A DNA stretch of 64,000 bases from Desulfocapsa sp. (lineage in GTDB: Bacteria; Desulfobacterota; Desulfobulbia; Desulfobulbales; Desulfocapsaceae), in contig JAFLJS010000037.1 in assembly GCA_022712895.1 (NCBI GenBank), positions 1-64,000 on the forward strand. Reading direction: 5' to 3'. Positions 26,049-35,552 of the stretch are shown in pieces. The position numbers and the translations under genes are program-made. The notes below the pieces were generated by a model. That model searched no databases. It was not told the origin of the DNA and worked only from the letters and a program-made list of their open reading frames with translations. How positions within the stretch are numbered: the first letter of the stretch is position 1; each line of letters starts with the position of its first letter.

Positions 26049-26531
26049 AAAAGGGTATGTTCCGATTCTTACTTCGTTTTCATAGGGTAAAAGCAGTCAA
26101 CAGTTCTATCTGACCGACCTGTAATATGAGATTGATTCACGACTTTTTTGTACACTAGTAGCTCTGAGAGGAATTTACAAATCGTATTCTTGCGTGCAGC
26201 ATTGAGTGAATAACGTAAATGAGGTTGGAGTAAAAAATATAAAAAGAAACAGTAATAGGTTTTGAGATATCATTTTTATTCTGTCCACTCTGCTTTAAGC
26301 GTACCAATGGATATAGCTTCCATTTGGTCGACCTCTTTCACTTCCCTGATAACCGAACAAAAAATCAGTTTCACACCCAGCGTTTTTTGTGATAGTCTTT
26401 TTTAATAGCATTTGATCCCTATATGTATCTGGGAGTGATTATCTCTCGAAGCGAGTTGCGATTAGTATAGATCCCATGCTTTCTTTCTAAAAAGATAAAT
26501 ACCTGAAAACACCTTTTGTAAGTTGTATATA
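26049..26531. other. 480-base divergent intergenic region
   Basis: This lies between the cyclase (leftward) and hybrid kinase (rightward) genes and must hold both promoters. I find no well-spaced sigma-70 pair, strong repeat, small ORF or RNA gene in it. Confidence 0.4.
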
Positions 26532-29039
26532 ATGAAAAATGGAAAACGATTTCTACGTACTCTTAGCATTTACCTGGCGTTTGCTTTGTTTCTCGCCCCA
26601 CACACAATATTAGCTCAATCGCTACATACAAAGACCTTTAAATTGGTAGGCGCATCAACCAATAGTTTTCCTCCTATGAATATGCTGGATAAGGGAGCGA
26701 ACCTTATCGGGTTTGGCCGTGAACTGGCTGATGCTGTTATCAAAGAAGTAGGAGGATCTATTGAACATATCCACTCGTCGCAGTGGGTAGAAGTGCTTGA
26801 TTGGCTGGATAAAGGCAAAGCTGATTTTATTCATGATACCGGTTTCACGTACGAAAGAGACAAGTTTCTCGACTACACTGATCCTATTCTTGAAATGCCA
26901 GAGATGATTTTTGTTAGACCTGATGAGTTTTCAATAACAGATATTGATTCGCTCAAAGGAAAGACCGTGGCTTGTGTCGATCAACACATCTCGCATCTTT
27001 ATTTACAACAGTTTCCTGAGATTTCCATATTTGTCGTAAAAACTCCAGTTGAAGGCATGTATGAGCTAATTAGCGGAAATGTTGATTCTTTTGTCTACCC
27101 AAAACAGATTGTCCTTTACCTTAGCCAACGCCTGCGATTGCATGATAAGCTAAAATCTACAGGAAAGCCTTTAAGGACTCTGTCTTGGTCGATGGTGGTA
27201 AAGGAAGGGAATAGTGAAGTTTTACAGTTGCTGAATGAAGGGATTGCGCAGGTGCGGAAAAGTGGAGAATATGATCGTATTTATAATAAATGGTGGGGGG
27301 ATAGAGTACTAAGCGGATATACCAAACGTGAACTTTTTATAATTACTGGTGTTTCAACCGGAGCAGTATTAGCAGTTTTGATGTCAATAAGCCTACTTTT
27401 GTTTTCTCGAGGTGTTCGAAGAAAGCAAAAGATGCTGGAAATTGAAATATATGAACGTAAGCAGACTGAGGAGAAACTTCGCACAAGCGAAGAGAAGTTC
27501 CGGCTAATTGCCGAAACAATCAAAGAGGTGTTTTGGATCGGAGCGGCTGGCTGGGGTGAAGTCTACTACGTTAGCCCTGCATATCAAGAAGTTTGGGGAC
27601 GCTCAACCCAGAGTCTCGTGGATGACCCTCAGTCTTGGCTTGACTCTGTTCACCCAGAAGATCGCAATTTTCTACGAAGAATTATTCAAAAGAAGGTGCC
27701 AGGAAACCTCAAAAAAGTTGAGTTTCCTCCGTACCGTGTGGTAAGGCCGGATGGAACAATTCGCTGGGTTTTGGCTCGTGCATTTCCAGTTTGTGATAAA
27801 AACAATCAAGTTATTCGTATAGTTGGTATCGCTGAGGATATCACTGACCGCAAGAACAGTGAAGAGGAAAAGAAGAAGTTGGAGGCTGAACTCCTGCAAG
27901 CCCATAAGATGGAGGCAGTTGGTACTCTGGCTGGCGGCATTGCCCATGACTTCAACAATCTTCTCTCCGGGATAATAGGTTATGCCGAGCTTATACAATA
28001 TCGTGTGGCACCGGACAGCGGTATAGGGAAAGATATTGCAGAAGTTGTTGGTGCCGGAAAACGGGCGGCAGATCTCGTTAAACAGATCCTTACCTTTAGT
28101 CGTAAAACAGCTATTGAGAAAAAACCTCTCCAGCCTCACCTGATCGTCAAAGAGGCATTGAGAATGTTGCGAGCAAGCTTTCCTTCGACTCTCAACTTGC
28201 AGGAAAATATTGATTCTGCCTGTGGTTCTATCCTAATCGATCCCACTAACCTCCATCAGGTTGTTGTCAATCTCTGTACCAATGCCAGTCAGGCCATGCC
28301 CAAAGAAAAGGGAACTCTTGATGTCAATCTGCAACAGCTTGAGGTCAAGCCTGAAGACGTCAGCAAAGAGAGCGGTATTGCTCCAGGCTCCTTTATTATC
28401 CTCTCTGTGAGTGATACAGGGATAGGCATGGATAAGGCAACCATTGAGAGAATATTTGAACCATATTTTACTACCAAGGAAGTCGGATCTGGTACAGGAC
28501 TTGGGCTCGCTGTAACCCACGGCATTGTTCAGGATGCTGGTGGGTTCATCAGAGTGGCAAGCACTCCAGGCCTGGGAACGACCTTTGATATATACTTTCC
28601 TGTATTAAAGAAGGAAGAAACTGATGACACTGATATTGGAGAAGAAGGCAGTGATCTCCTAAAGGGGAGAGAGCATATCCTGGTGGTTGACGATGAGCCT
28701 TTTCTTGTCCGGGTAATACAGCGACAGCTTGAGGAGCGTGGGTATGAGGTTACGGCAACTTCAGACAGCAGGGATGCATTGAGGAAGGTTCAGGCCCATC
28801 CGGAGCAGTTTGATCTGATTATCACCGATCAGACAATGCCTGGCCTCACCGGAGTTGAGCTTGTTTCGGCAATCAGTGAGGTAAGTCCGGATTTGCCGGT
28901 GATACTCTGCACCGGCCATAGCCAAGTAGTTTCCAGGCATGAGGTGTTGGAGATGGGTATTGAAGATTTTGTGGCTAAGCCGATTAGCGGTAACACACTC
29001 CTTACTGCTGTGAGGTCGGTACTTGACAAGAAGAAGTGA
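26532..29039 (+). CDS. hybrid sensor histidine kinase with periplasmic family 3 solute-binding sensor
   Basis: An 835-residue membrane kinase. There is a signal-like N-terminal span, then a family 3 solute-binding domain at about 35-260 ([36 protein letters not shown]), the same fold as amino acid ABC binding proteins. A transmembrane segment at about 268-292 is followed by a PAS domain (about 320-440, ending [13 protein letters not shown]). Then come HisKA with the phospho-histidine at about 472 ([16 protein letters not shown]), HATPase with [12 protein letters not shown] and [13 protein letters not shown], and a C-terminal REC domain with its aspartate in [10 protein letters not shown] near 766. 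It probably senses a small ligand in the periplasm and passes phosphate to an unlinked output protein. ATG 26532 is chosen over TTG 26523; neither has a strong RBS. Confidence 0.9.
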   Translation: MKNGKRFLRTLSIYLAFALFLAPHTILAQSLHTKTFKLVGASTNSFPPMNMLDKGANLIGFGRELADAVIKEVGGSIEHIHSSQWVEVLDWLDKGKADFIHDTGFTYERDKFLDYTDPILEMPEMIFVRPDEFSITDIDSLKGKTVACVDQHISHLYLQQFPEISIFVVKTPVEGMYELISGNVDSFVYPKQIVLYLSQRLRLHDKLKSTGKPLRTLSWSMVVKEGNSEVLQLLNEGIAQVRKSGEYDRIYNKWWGDRVLSGYTKRELFIITGVSTGAVLAVLMSISLLLFSRGVRRKQKMLEIEIYERKQTEEKLRTSEEKFRLIAETIKEVFWIGAAGWGEVYYVSPAYQEVWGRSTQSLVDDPQSWLDSVHPEDRNFLRRIIQKKVPGNLKKVEFPPYRVVRPDGTIRWVLARAFPVCDKNNQVIRIVGIAEDITDRKNSEEEKKKLEAELLQAHKMEAVGTLAGGIAHDFNNLLSGIIGYAELIQYRVAPDSGIGKDIAEVVGAGKRAADLVKQILTFSRKTAIEKKPLQPHLIVKEALRMLRASFPSTLNLQENIDSACGSILIDPTNLHQVVVNLCTNASQAMPKEKGTLDVNLQQLEVKPEDVSKESGIAPGSFIILSVSDTGIGMDKATIERIFEPYFTTKEVGSGTGLGLAVTHGIVQDAGGFIRVASTPGLGTTFDIYFPVLKKEETDDTDIGEEGSDLLKGREHILVVDDEPFLVRVIQRQLEERGYEVTATSDSRDALRKVQAHPEQFDLIITDQTMPGLTGVELVSAISEVSPDLPVILCTGHSQVVSRHEVLEMGIEDFVAKPISGNTLLTAVRSVLDKKK

Positions 29040-29141
29040 GCCAGGTGAAAGGGGTTGAATATTGCTCTACCAAATTTGTAGGTAACTCCATCATCTTTTC
29101 TGTTGTAATGATAGACAAGTTTATAAAATGCCCTGCATGCA

Positions 29142-29495
29142 GTGGACGCTATTCATTACTCTATCGATCATGATGATGGGAATAGCACCAAGGATTATGA
29201 TGAGGCTGAGATTATTCTTGTGGGCGTATCCCGTTCCTGTAAAACCCCGGTATCCGTTTTTCTAGCTACTCAGATGGGTATTAAAATGGCCAATTACCCA
29301 CTTGTTCGAGATGAACTGGATTCTTTTCGAGTACCATCGTACCTTATCAGGAATAAAAAGAAGATCGTTGCTTTAACTGCGAGTCCGCAACTTCTTCATC
29401 AGATTCCGATCGTCATGAGTGATGGGAAATCGATTGAGGAAACGGCAACACAGGTAACTCAGAAACTCAACCTGAAAAGCAAGGCAATCCTTTAG
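29142..29495 (+). pseudogene. remnant of PEP synthase/PPDK regulatory protein (PpsR/DUF299)
   Basis: A 117-codon ORF matching only the C-terminal third of the bifunctional kinase/pyrophosphorylase that controls PEP synthase or pyruvate phosphate dikinase (about 270 aa). Aligned parts are HYSIDHDDGN, then EIILVGVSRSCKTPVSVFLATQMGIKMANYP, VALTASPQLLHQ and finally IPIVMSDGKSIEETA. About 145 N-terminal residues are absent. A further 35 or so are missing between LLHQ and IPIV, where the family has its R-E-R and YAS segment. The P-loop reads SRSCKTP in place of SRSGKTP or SRCGKTP. A stop lies 5 codons upstream of the likely GTG start. It is a decayed gene. Confidence 0.75.
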
Positions 29496-29540
29496 CACGA
29501 TATGCATTTTTGATGCTGCTACTACAGTGGGGGAAAACCG

Positions 29541-30575
29541 CTATGGTGCTCCTATCACTTGATTTCTCCCCTGGTGTTTTGCCTGGTACAATCGTTTGTC
29601 GGCAAGGGCAAGCAGGTCATTCATTGAACTCTTAGAGATGTCCTCTGTGGAGGCCACTCCGACAGATATGGTGATCCTAATATCAGTGTTCTTGTAGGCA
29701 AAGAGGCGGTCTTCAACGTTTTTGCGTATTCTTTCCGCAAATTTTACACCGCACTGAGTGTCTCCCCGGCATATTCCGTAAAATTCTTCTCCGCCATAGC
29801 GGCCAATATTTTCTTCTTTTCGTTTTAATGAAATCATGAGTGACGCAATTTCTTTGAGGATGGAATCGCCGGCCTGGTGACCATAGGTGTCATTTACCGA
29901 CTTGAAATGATCTATGTCTATCATTAGAATAGAGAATTCCTTGATATAGCCCCTTTCTTTTTCCCCTGTTCGGATTTCAAAGAGCTTTTTCAATATGTTT
30001 CTTTTGGGAAGGTCTGTGAGGTCGTCAAAATAGCCTATTTTTTCCAGGAATAATTTTTGTTCCATTTCCTTGGTGACATCGGTGAGGCATCCAAAAGTCA
30101 ATGTGATGTTATCGCTTGGGAAAAGCTCAACCTTTCCACGATCTTTAAGCCATATTTTTTTCCCGGAGGGCAAGGCGACCTGGTATACCGCTTCGATCTC
30201 TCGTTTTTTCTGAACATTTTCCCGTAAGCTATGACGTTTAGTGGAGAGCTGATTGCGAGTTATGACTTCTTCTTCCACTGTTGATTGTGCCTGATCGCTA
30301 TAGTGGAATATTCGCTGATCCTGAATAGAATCTCTGAAAACTTTGGAAATATCTTCGATTGTTGTATCCAGCAGCTCAATGAACTGGTACCCCACAAACT
30401 CATACCATATGGTGTTATCTTCCTGGTTCCAGGCGGTAATGTAGTGCATCATCGGAAAACTGTAGCCATCAATTGCTTCCGATGCCTGAATGGCAGAAAG
30501 TGTTCGGTCTTGTAGAGCGCGACTGTAGGCACCTGTAAGAATTCGCCCGGCATAGGTGGCTGGTAGGTGTTTCAT
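29541..30575 (-). CDS. diguanylate cyclase with N-terminal sensory region
   Basis: A 344-residue protein that should make c-di-GMP. The GGDEF domain covers about 170-342, with DIDHFKSVNDTYGHQAGDSILKEIA before the active site RYGGEEFYGI near 262; GGEEF is a functional variant. The N-terminal 165 residues have PAS-like features (HYITAWNQEDNTIWYEFVGYQFIELLD, VALPSGKKIWLKDRGKVELF, then LTDVTKEMEQKLFLEKI, a typical PAS-to-output linker). No transmembrane segment, so cytoplasmic. No RxxD I-site is evident ahead of the active site. RBS weak. A stand-alone gene. Confidence 0.9.
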   Translation of the reverse strand: MKHLPATYAGRILTGAYSRALQDRTLSAIQASEAIDGYSFPMMHYITAWNQEDNTIWYEFVGYQFIELLDTTIEDISKVFRDSIQDQRIFHYSDQAQSTVEEEVITRNQLSTKRHSLRENVQKKREIEAVYQVALPSGKKIWLKDRGKVELFPSDNITLTFGCLTDVTKEMEQKLFLEKIGYFDDLTDLPKRNILKKLFEIRTGEKERGYIKEFSILMIDIDHFKSVNDTYGHQAGDSILKEIASLMISLKRKEENIGRYGGEEFYGICRGDTQCGVKFAERIRKNVEDRLFAYKNTDIRITISVGVASTEDISKSSMNDLLALADKRLYQAKHQGRNQVIGAP

Positions 30576-30778
30576 TTTGATTGGTTGTAAGGGTAAAGAA
30601 CTCTTTTACTGATAAATGATCCCGGCAAAAAAACTAGAGACACGAACATTATCGATGCAATGATATTGAGTTTGCATACAGTCTCTCATATACTAGGCTT
30701 AGCTCAGGGAGCGATCCATGTCAAATACCAAATAGTAAAATTCTTCTTTTCAAGGTGAAAGCAGAAGAATGGTTCTGG

Positions 30779-31708
30779 TCACAGTAGCATCCTTCTGGAT
30801 CTTCGCTGACGAAATATTCGAATTAGTTCATTTGTGATAAGTGCCCCCAATACCAGTGAACCTCCACTCAGGGTGTTCACTGAAAGATTTTCTCCTGCCC
30901 ACAGCCACGCCCATGTTACTCCGAAGATGACTTCAAGTTGAGCCAGTAATGAGATTTCCGGTGCCGAAAGTTCTTTGGTCAGACGCACAACAAGAAGGCA
31001 GGGAAGGGCAAGTTGAAAAATCCCGAGGAGTGAGAGGAGACCGAGGTCGTGGACTGATGCCTGGAATGGCCATGACAGCGGCAGGGTTACAAGAGTAGAG
31101 AGTATGGCGCCAATTAATACAGCTGGCAGCATATCCTGTCCATGACCGTCACCTGGAACGATAGTCCTGTTTTTCCTGTTCAGGCCAACATTTTGCAAGA
31201 TTGTAAAGTTTGCTGCAGCTGCTATCGGTACTGCAAGAGCAACTAGAGAACCTACCAGGGAGAAGGCACTATTCTCGCCACAAAGGAACATCCAGACTAT
31301 TCCCAGCCCGGCAACAGCAATTGCTAACCAGGTTGTTGCCGGTAATTGGTGCTTGAGAAAAAAGCGGGCAAAAAGTGCTGTAATCAGAGGGCTGAGCGCC
31401 ATAACGATAAGAACATTGGCCACCGTAGTCAGTGTGATTGCCACCATGAAGGCGGTGAACATGATGGCCCAGCAGGCTCCTGATATCCAGATAATTTGGG
31501 GAGAGTGCAGCAGTCTGCGCCAGAGGCCGTAACCACGCATCATGGTGAGGGTTATTGCGAGAGTGAGGGCGGTAAATGCACTGCGCCAGAAGGTTACCTC
31601 AAAGCCCTGTACCGATTCCAGTTGTCGTGTGACTACTCCAGCCGTGCTCCAGAGCAGGGTTACCAAAATCATGAGAGAGACAGCCTGGGGGCGTGACATG
31701 GTATTCAT
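30779..31708 (-). CDS. EamA/DMT-family membrane transporter
   Basis: A 309-residue protein with ten predicted membrane spans in two EamA repeats (first from about 8, second from about 155). Landmarks are TLLWSTAGVVTRQLESVQGFEVTFWRS in repeat 1 and LTKELSAPEISLLAQLEVIFGVTWAWLWAGE in repeat 2. These are drug/metabolite transporters, often amino acid or nucleoside exporters; the substrate cannot be predicted. It is transcribed away from the AOR gene, with 413 bases between them. Start MNTMSRPQ follows a poor RBS; the second ATG, three codons on, is equally possible. Confidence 0.85.
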   Translation of the reverse strand: MNTMSRPQAVSLMILVTLLWSTAGVVTRQLESVQGFEVTFWRSAFTALTLAITLTMMRGYGLWRRLLHSPQIIWISGACWAIMFTAFMVAITLTTVANVLIVMALSPLITALFARFFLKHQLPATTWLAIAVAGLGIVWMFLCGENSAFSLVGSLVALAVPIAAAANFTILQNVGLNRKNRTIVPGDGHGQDMLPAVLIGAILSTLVTLPLSWPFQASVHDLGLLSLLGIFQLALPCLLVVRLTKELSAPEISLLAQLEVIFGVTWAWLWAGENLSVNTLSGGSLVLGALITNELIRIFRQRRSRRMLL

Positions 31709-31772
31709 AAGGTAAACACGACGTTTCTTTTTTTTGATAGTGCATTGTTCTAAAATAATGACCCTTGTTACA

Positions 31773-31817
31773 TTAACTTGGTTTATGTAACTCGAACTAC
31801 AAAAATCACCAAGTTAA
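31773..31817. repeat. perfect 10-base inverted repeat upstream of the AOR gene
   Basis: TTAACTTGGT (31773-31782) and ACCAAGTTAA (31808-31817) are exact inverted copies, 25 bases apart. They lie in the 413-base divergent region between the DMT transporter and the aldehyde oxidoreductase, where a regulator of either gene could bind. The remaining part of the region (31818-32121) is AT-rich and shows nothing else I can name. Confidence 0.45.
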
Positions 31818-32121
31818 AATGGATTGTAAATAAACATTTGTCATTTTCCCGTATAAGAATATCGTGCGAGTATAGGTGGAAAATAGAACTTTCTCAGAAA
31901 TTGTAGCGATTGCGATTTGGATTTTTCTGAGATGACAGAGTACAAAGTGACTTTTAATTTTGTGTTTTACCTGTGTTTGATAAGCGAATATTCAGAATGG
32001 GTATTGCGTGTAATTCATGGTTACAATTTGTGCATGGGTTGATCGGGCATGAGTAATATATTATGGTTCTGGCAGAACATAACCTGAATCCCTCTCACTA
32101 CTACTTTGTGTAAACGATATC

Positions 32122-33906
32122 GTGCCTACTTCTTTAAACGGCTGGACTGGAAAAATTCTTCATATTGATCTTGATAAGGTCTCTATTGATGTTGTCAGAC
32201 CAGCGACCGAAATTTATCATAAATACATAGGTGGCAAGGGGCTTGCGGGTTTTTACCTGAGACCCAAGGTGACACTGCCATGGAATCATCCGCGTATGCC
32301 GCTGCTTATCTTTACAGGACCTCTGGTTGGTACGGCAGCTCCTACTTCCGGTCGTTCAACTATCATGTCACGATCACCACTTACCGGAACAATTGCGGAC
32401 ACCTCCGTGGGGGGGCGTCTTGGTTTTCAACTAAAACGGGCAGGCTGGGATGGCATTATTATCACCGGTCAATCGGAAACGCCATGCGGTATTGAAATAG
32501 AAGATGACAAGGTTCGGATCGTTACTGCCCAAAAACTTTGGGGAAAGGATACGGCAACGATTTTCAGTTCTCTGGCCAATGGGACTCGATCAGTTGCCAC
32601 CATAGGTCCGGCTGCGGAAAATGGAGTCTGTTTTTCAGCCCTTGTGGTTGATAAACATCATGTTGCCGGACGATCAGGTATAGGGCTCTGTTTTGCAGCC
32701 AAAAACCTCAAATATCTGTCCGTGCAGGGCAGCGGCAAAGTCAAGATTCATGATAAGGAAAAACTGCATGCCGCTCGTGAGGAAATTCTCAGGCTCACCG
32801 CAGCATCTCCAATTCTTATGGGACAGCACGGGTTTTCCTGCTTTGGCACAGGATCCATTTATGATCTGATGGATTCACGGCGTATGATGCCAACGGATAA
32901 CTTCCGTAAGACCCATTTTGACCGAGCCTCCGAGCTCAATGCCCATGCTTACAAGAATAAATATGACCCGGGCAAGCATGGCTGCATGGGCTGCCATATC
33001 CGTTGTAAAAAAATTGGTCGCAGCGAGGAGCATGTTGGTGCTTCGATGCCTGAGTTTGAAACCATGTCGCATTTCACTGCGCTCATTAACAATACCGACA
33101 TGGATCTTGTGATGCAGGCCAATGCGCTTTGCAATCACTACGGTATGGATACAATTTCTGCTGCTGCAACCCTGGCCTGTCATAAAGAAATATCCGGCAT
33201 TAAGGATCTTTCCGGCCAGCTTGTGCAACTGCTGGAGGAAATCGGCCAGGGATGCACGGAAATCGGCCGACAGCTCGGCAAGGGATCTTTACATTACGCC
33301 TCAAGTCATAACGAGCAAACTGCATCAATGAGTGTTAAAGGATTGGAACTGCCTGCCTATGATCCAAGGGGAGCATATGGCATGTCTTTGGCCTACGCCC
33401 TTGCCACCCGTGGAGGCTGTCATTTGAGAGCTTATCCGATCAGTCATGAAATCCTGCGAAAACCCGTTGCCACCGACCGTTTTACCTTTAGTGGTAAGGC
33501 GAGAATAATTAAGATCGCAGAGGATCAGAACGCAATTGTTGATTCGCTCACTGCCTGTAAGTTCATTTTTCTAGGAGCCGGACTTGAAGAGTATGCCGGA
33601 GCATTCAGCGCTGTCACCGGAGTAACTGCTACAGCTCAGGATCTACTAAAGGTTGGTGAGCGTATCTATTACCATGAGCGTTTGATGAACAGTCTGAATG
33701 GATTTGAGGCTAAGGATGATGATTTGCCCAGCAGGTTTTTTGATGAAGCAGGAACAAGCGGTAATGGTATAGAGGTCAAAGCCCTCGATCGGGAAGCCTT
33801 TCTTGAGGCTCGCAGTCGTTATTACAGGATTCGCGGTCTTGATGAAAATGGCGGAGCAATACAAGAAAAGGCAGAAGAACTGGGTCTTGCATGGAACAAC
33901 TCGTAA
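32122..33906 (+). CDS. aldehyde:ferredoxin oxidoreductase (tungstopterin type)
   Basis: A 594-residue AOR-family enzyme that oxidises aldehydes to acids with ferredoxin, using tungsten (or molybdenum) bis-pterin and one 4Fe-4S cluster. The N-terminal domain shows YIGGKGLAGFYL and TGPLVGTAAPTSGRSTIMSRSPLTG (pterin binding). The cluster ligands are C288, C291 and C295 in KHGCMGCHIRC plus C479 in SLTACKF, the same numbering as the archaeal prototype for the first three. It starts at a GTG with weak RBS. The last 16 bases overlap the class II aldolase-like gene, so the two are translationally coupled. The substrate aldehyde is unknown; the neighbour suggests a hydroxy- or sugar-derived aldehyde. 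Confidence 0.92.
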   Translation: MPTSLNGWTGKILHIDLDKVSIDVVRPATEIYHKYIGGKGLAGFYLRPKVTLPWNHPRMPLLIFTGPLVGTAAPTSGRSTIMSRSPLTGTIADTSVGGRLGFQLKRAGWDGIIITGQSETPCGIEIEDDKVRIVTAQKLWGKDTATIFSSLANGTRSVATIGPAAENGVCFSALVVDKHHVAGRSGIGLCFAAKNLKYLSVQGSGKVKIHDKEKLHAAREEILRLTAASPILMGQHGFSCFGTGSIYDLMDSRRMMPTDNFRKTHFDRASELNAHAYKNKYDPGKHGCMGCHIRCKKIGRSEEHVGASMPEFETMSHFTALINNTDMDLVMQANALCNHYGMDTISAAATLACHKEISGIKDLSGQLVQLLEEIGQGCTEIGRQLGKGSLHYASSHNEQTASMSVKGLELPAYDPRGAYGMSLAYALATRGGCHLRAYPISHEILRKPVATDRFTFSGKARIIKIAEDQNAIVDSLTACKFIFLGAGLEEYAGAFSAVTGVTATAQDLLKVGERIYYHERLMNSLNGFEAKDDDLPSRFFDEAGTSGNGIEVKALDREAFLEARSRYYRIRGLDENGGAIQEKAEELGLAWNNS

Positions 33907-35060
33907 AGAAATATGTGCGGAAAATAATTGCAGCTGGACTAGCAGAGAATCCTCTGGTCTGCGGTATGGATGATGAGGTGATCTGGAATCGGCCTGATGA
34001 CGATATTCCGGTTTTAGAGCAGGTTCTGGATGGTATGAACATAAACTCTTTAATCTGTGTTGAACCTACCTCCCACTATCTGGCGATTTTTCGGTTTCTG
34101 ACCAGTCGATATCCCGAGACCATAACTCCCGGTGACTGCGAAACACGTACCTTTCTCCATGATGTGCCGGTGATCAGAGACTTTGTATCGGCATCAATCC
34201 TTACCCATCTCCGCAGACGAAAAGCTGTTGTGGTTGATTCAGGTGATTGCATCCGTCTGATTACCTTTGGTGGCGTTAGCCCTGAGCAGGCTTTTGTCAG
34301 TCTCAGCTCCGTCTGTTTCAGTGCCTTTGTCCTTTTCTTTACAGACTATCTGGCCGATTGTAGACAGGGCACCATTACGAAGGAACAGCAGCAGGCTTTT
34401 GATAAGGTGATTGCGCTGCTTGAACCGTCACAGAGGACAACACCAGCATTGGTAACAGGCCCCTTTAGCAGTGAACAGCAAGTCTACCAGGCAATTATTG
34501 AGGCTGGTCGTTTTACGGTGGAGTATGGATTGGTTGATTCCTATTTTGGAAATATATCCTACCGTCTTGATCAAACAATTTATATCAGCCAGACTGGTAG
34601 CTCCCTCGATGAACTAGCCGGTTGTATAGACCCATGTCCCATGGATGAATCATCCTGTGCAGGCATAACTGCCTCCAGTGAACTGGTAGCACATGATGAA
34701 ATTTATAAGAATACAGATAATCGGGCCATCCTCCATGGGCATCCAACGTTTGCAGTGATCTTATCCATGGATTGCAGTGATTTTGACTGTATTAACCGCG
34801 ATCATTGCCATACCAAGTGCACTAAGAAGCGATTTGTGGAGGATGTTCCCATTGTTCCTGGTGAAGTGGGCACTGGTCCCACTGGTCTCTGTCATACCTT
34901 GCCCCCTGCAATTCAAAACAAACGGGGTGTTATTGTGTGGGGGCATGGCCTGTTTACAGTGGCGACTGATGATTTTAATGAGGCCTTCAAGCATCTTCTC
35001 GAAATTGAAAATATGTGCCGAGAGGAATTCTTTGCCAGAGTCAGGTATTTAAAAACATAG
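33891..35060 (+). CDS. class II aldolase-like protein with two cysteine clusters
   Basis: A 389-residue protein. The C-terminal domain (about 195-385) is of the class II aldolase/adducin type: [24 protein letters not shown] at 216-238, the metal pair H282/H284 in [10 protein letters not shown] and H352 in [11 protein letters not shown]. The N-terminal 180 residues form a separate alpha/beta domain ([16 protein letters not shown] near 115) that I do not recognise. Odd: two cysteine-rich inserts, C245/C249/C256 and C295/C300/C306/C310, which could bind zinc or an Fe-S cluster; ordinary class II aldolases lack them. ATG 33891 lies inside the AOR gene. Likely joint action with AOR, cleaving or isomerising a sugar-like substrate to an aldehyde; that is inference. 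Confidence 0.75.
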   Translation: MEQLVKKYVRKIIAAGLAENPLVCGMDDEVIWNRPDDDIPVLEQVLDGMNINSLICVEPTSHYLAIFRFLTSRYPETITPGDCETRTFLHDVPVIRDFVSASILTHLRRRKAVVVDSGDCIRLITFGGVSPEQAFVSLSSVCFSAFVLFFTDYLADCRQGTITKEQQQAFDKVIALLEPSQRTTPALVTGPFSSEQQVYQAIIEAGRFTVEYGLVDSYFGNISYRLDQTIYISQTGSSLDELAGCIDPCPMDESSCAGITASSELVAHDEIYKNTDNRAILHGHPTFAVILSMDCSDFDCINRDHCHTKCTKKRFVEDVPIVPGEVGTGPTGLCHTLPPAIQNKRGVIVWGHGLFTVATDDFNEAFKHLLEIENMCREEFFARVRYLKT

Positions 35061-35071
35061 AGGAAGCTGTC

Positions 35072-35290
35072 ATGTCTGTAATTCTATCTACAACCACAGG
35101 GAAATCGGTTGAAATCAGACCAAGTAAGATCATTGCCTTTGTCTCCATGAATTTTACAATGGAGCCTGGAGATATTATTGTAACCGGTACTCCAAGCGGT
35201 GTCGGTCCCCTCAAGCACGGAGACCAGGTTGAGGTGGAGATAGAAAATATTGGTACGTTGGTGAACCCGGTTCAAAGTGAGTCAGCGTAG
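35072..35290 (+). pseudogene. fumarylacetoacetate hydrolase-family gene with its middle deleted
   Basis: A 72-residue ORF that joins the two ends of an FAH-family protein of normally 220-250 residues. The start ([23 protein letters not shown]) is the usual N-terminal hairpin of short FAH enzymes. From residue 23 it jumps to the C-terminal motif [22 protein letters not shown] followed by [14 protein letters not shown]. About 150 residues between them, with all the metal-binding glutamates and the aspartate, are absent, so it cannot be an active hydrolase. The frame is intact and a good RBS (GAGGAAG) precedes ATG 35072, so a small protein may still be made. It lies 12 bases after the class II aldolase-like gene in the same operon. 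Confidence 0.75.
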
Positions 35291-35391
35291 ACTGAAGCTC
35301 CATACAGAGCTGAAATAAGTACACTGTTCCTGGGCTTTCTTCCGAAAGTCCTGTTTTTGCTTCCTGAAAGTTGCGAGCAATGCAAAATATC

Positions 35392-35420
35392 TTGACTCGC
35401 AACGGATCATTCTGTATTAG
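35392..35420 (+). promoter_or_regulatory. sigma-70-type promoter for the SulP gene, with an inverted repeat
   Basis: TTGACT (35392-35397) and TATTAG (35415-35420) are 17 bases apart, about 130 bases before the SulP start. Arms TTGCGAG (35371-35377) and CTCGCAA (35396-35402) form an inverted repeat that overlaps the -35 box and could be an operator. Confidence 0.5.
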
Positions 35421-35552
35421 TCTCTGCCTGTTCTGCTGTTTAGAGAATTTTGTAGTTTCCTCTTCCTAAGATATTTCCTTTGAGTGTTCAGCTTTGCGCG
35501 TTCTGGCTTCCTTTCTGTGCAGGTGAGATCATAAGAATTATTATATTACGAT

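Noticed and set aside
35015-35290. Longer reading of the FAH remnant beginning inside the aldolase-like gene
   Set aside because: The ATG at 35072 with GAGGAAG and a typical FAH N-terminus is the natural start; the extra 19 residues are read from the neighbour's gene.
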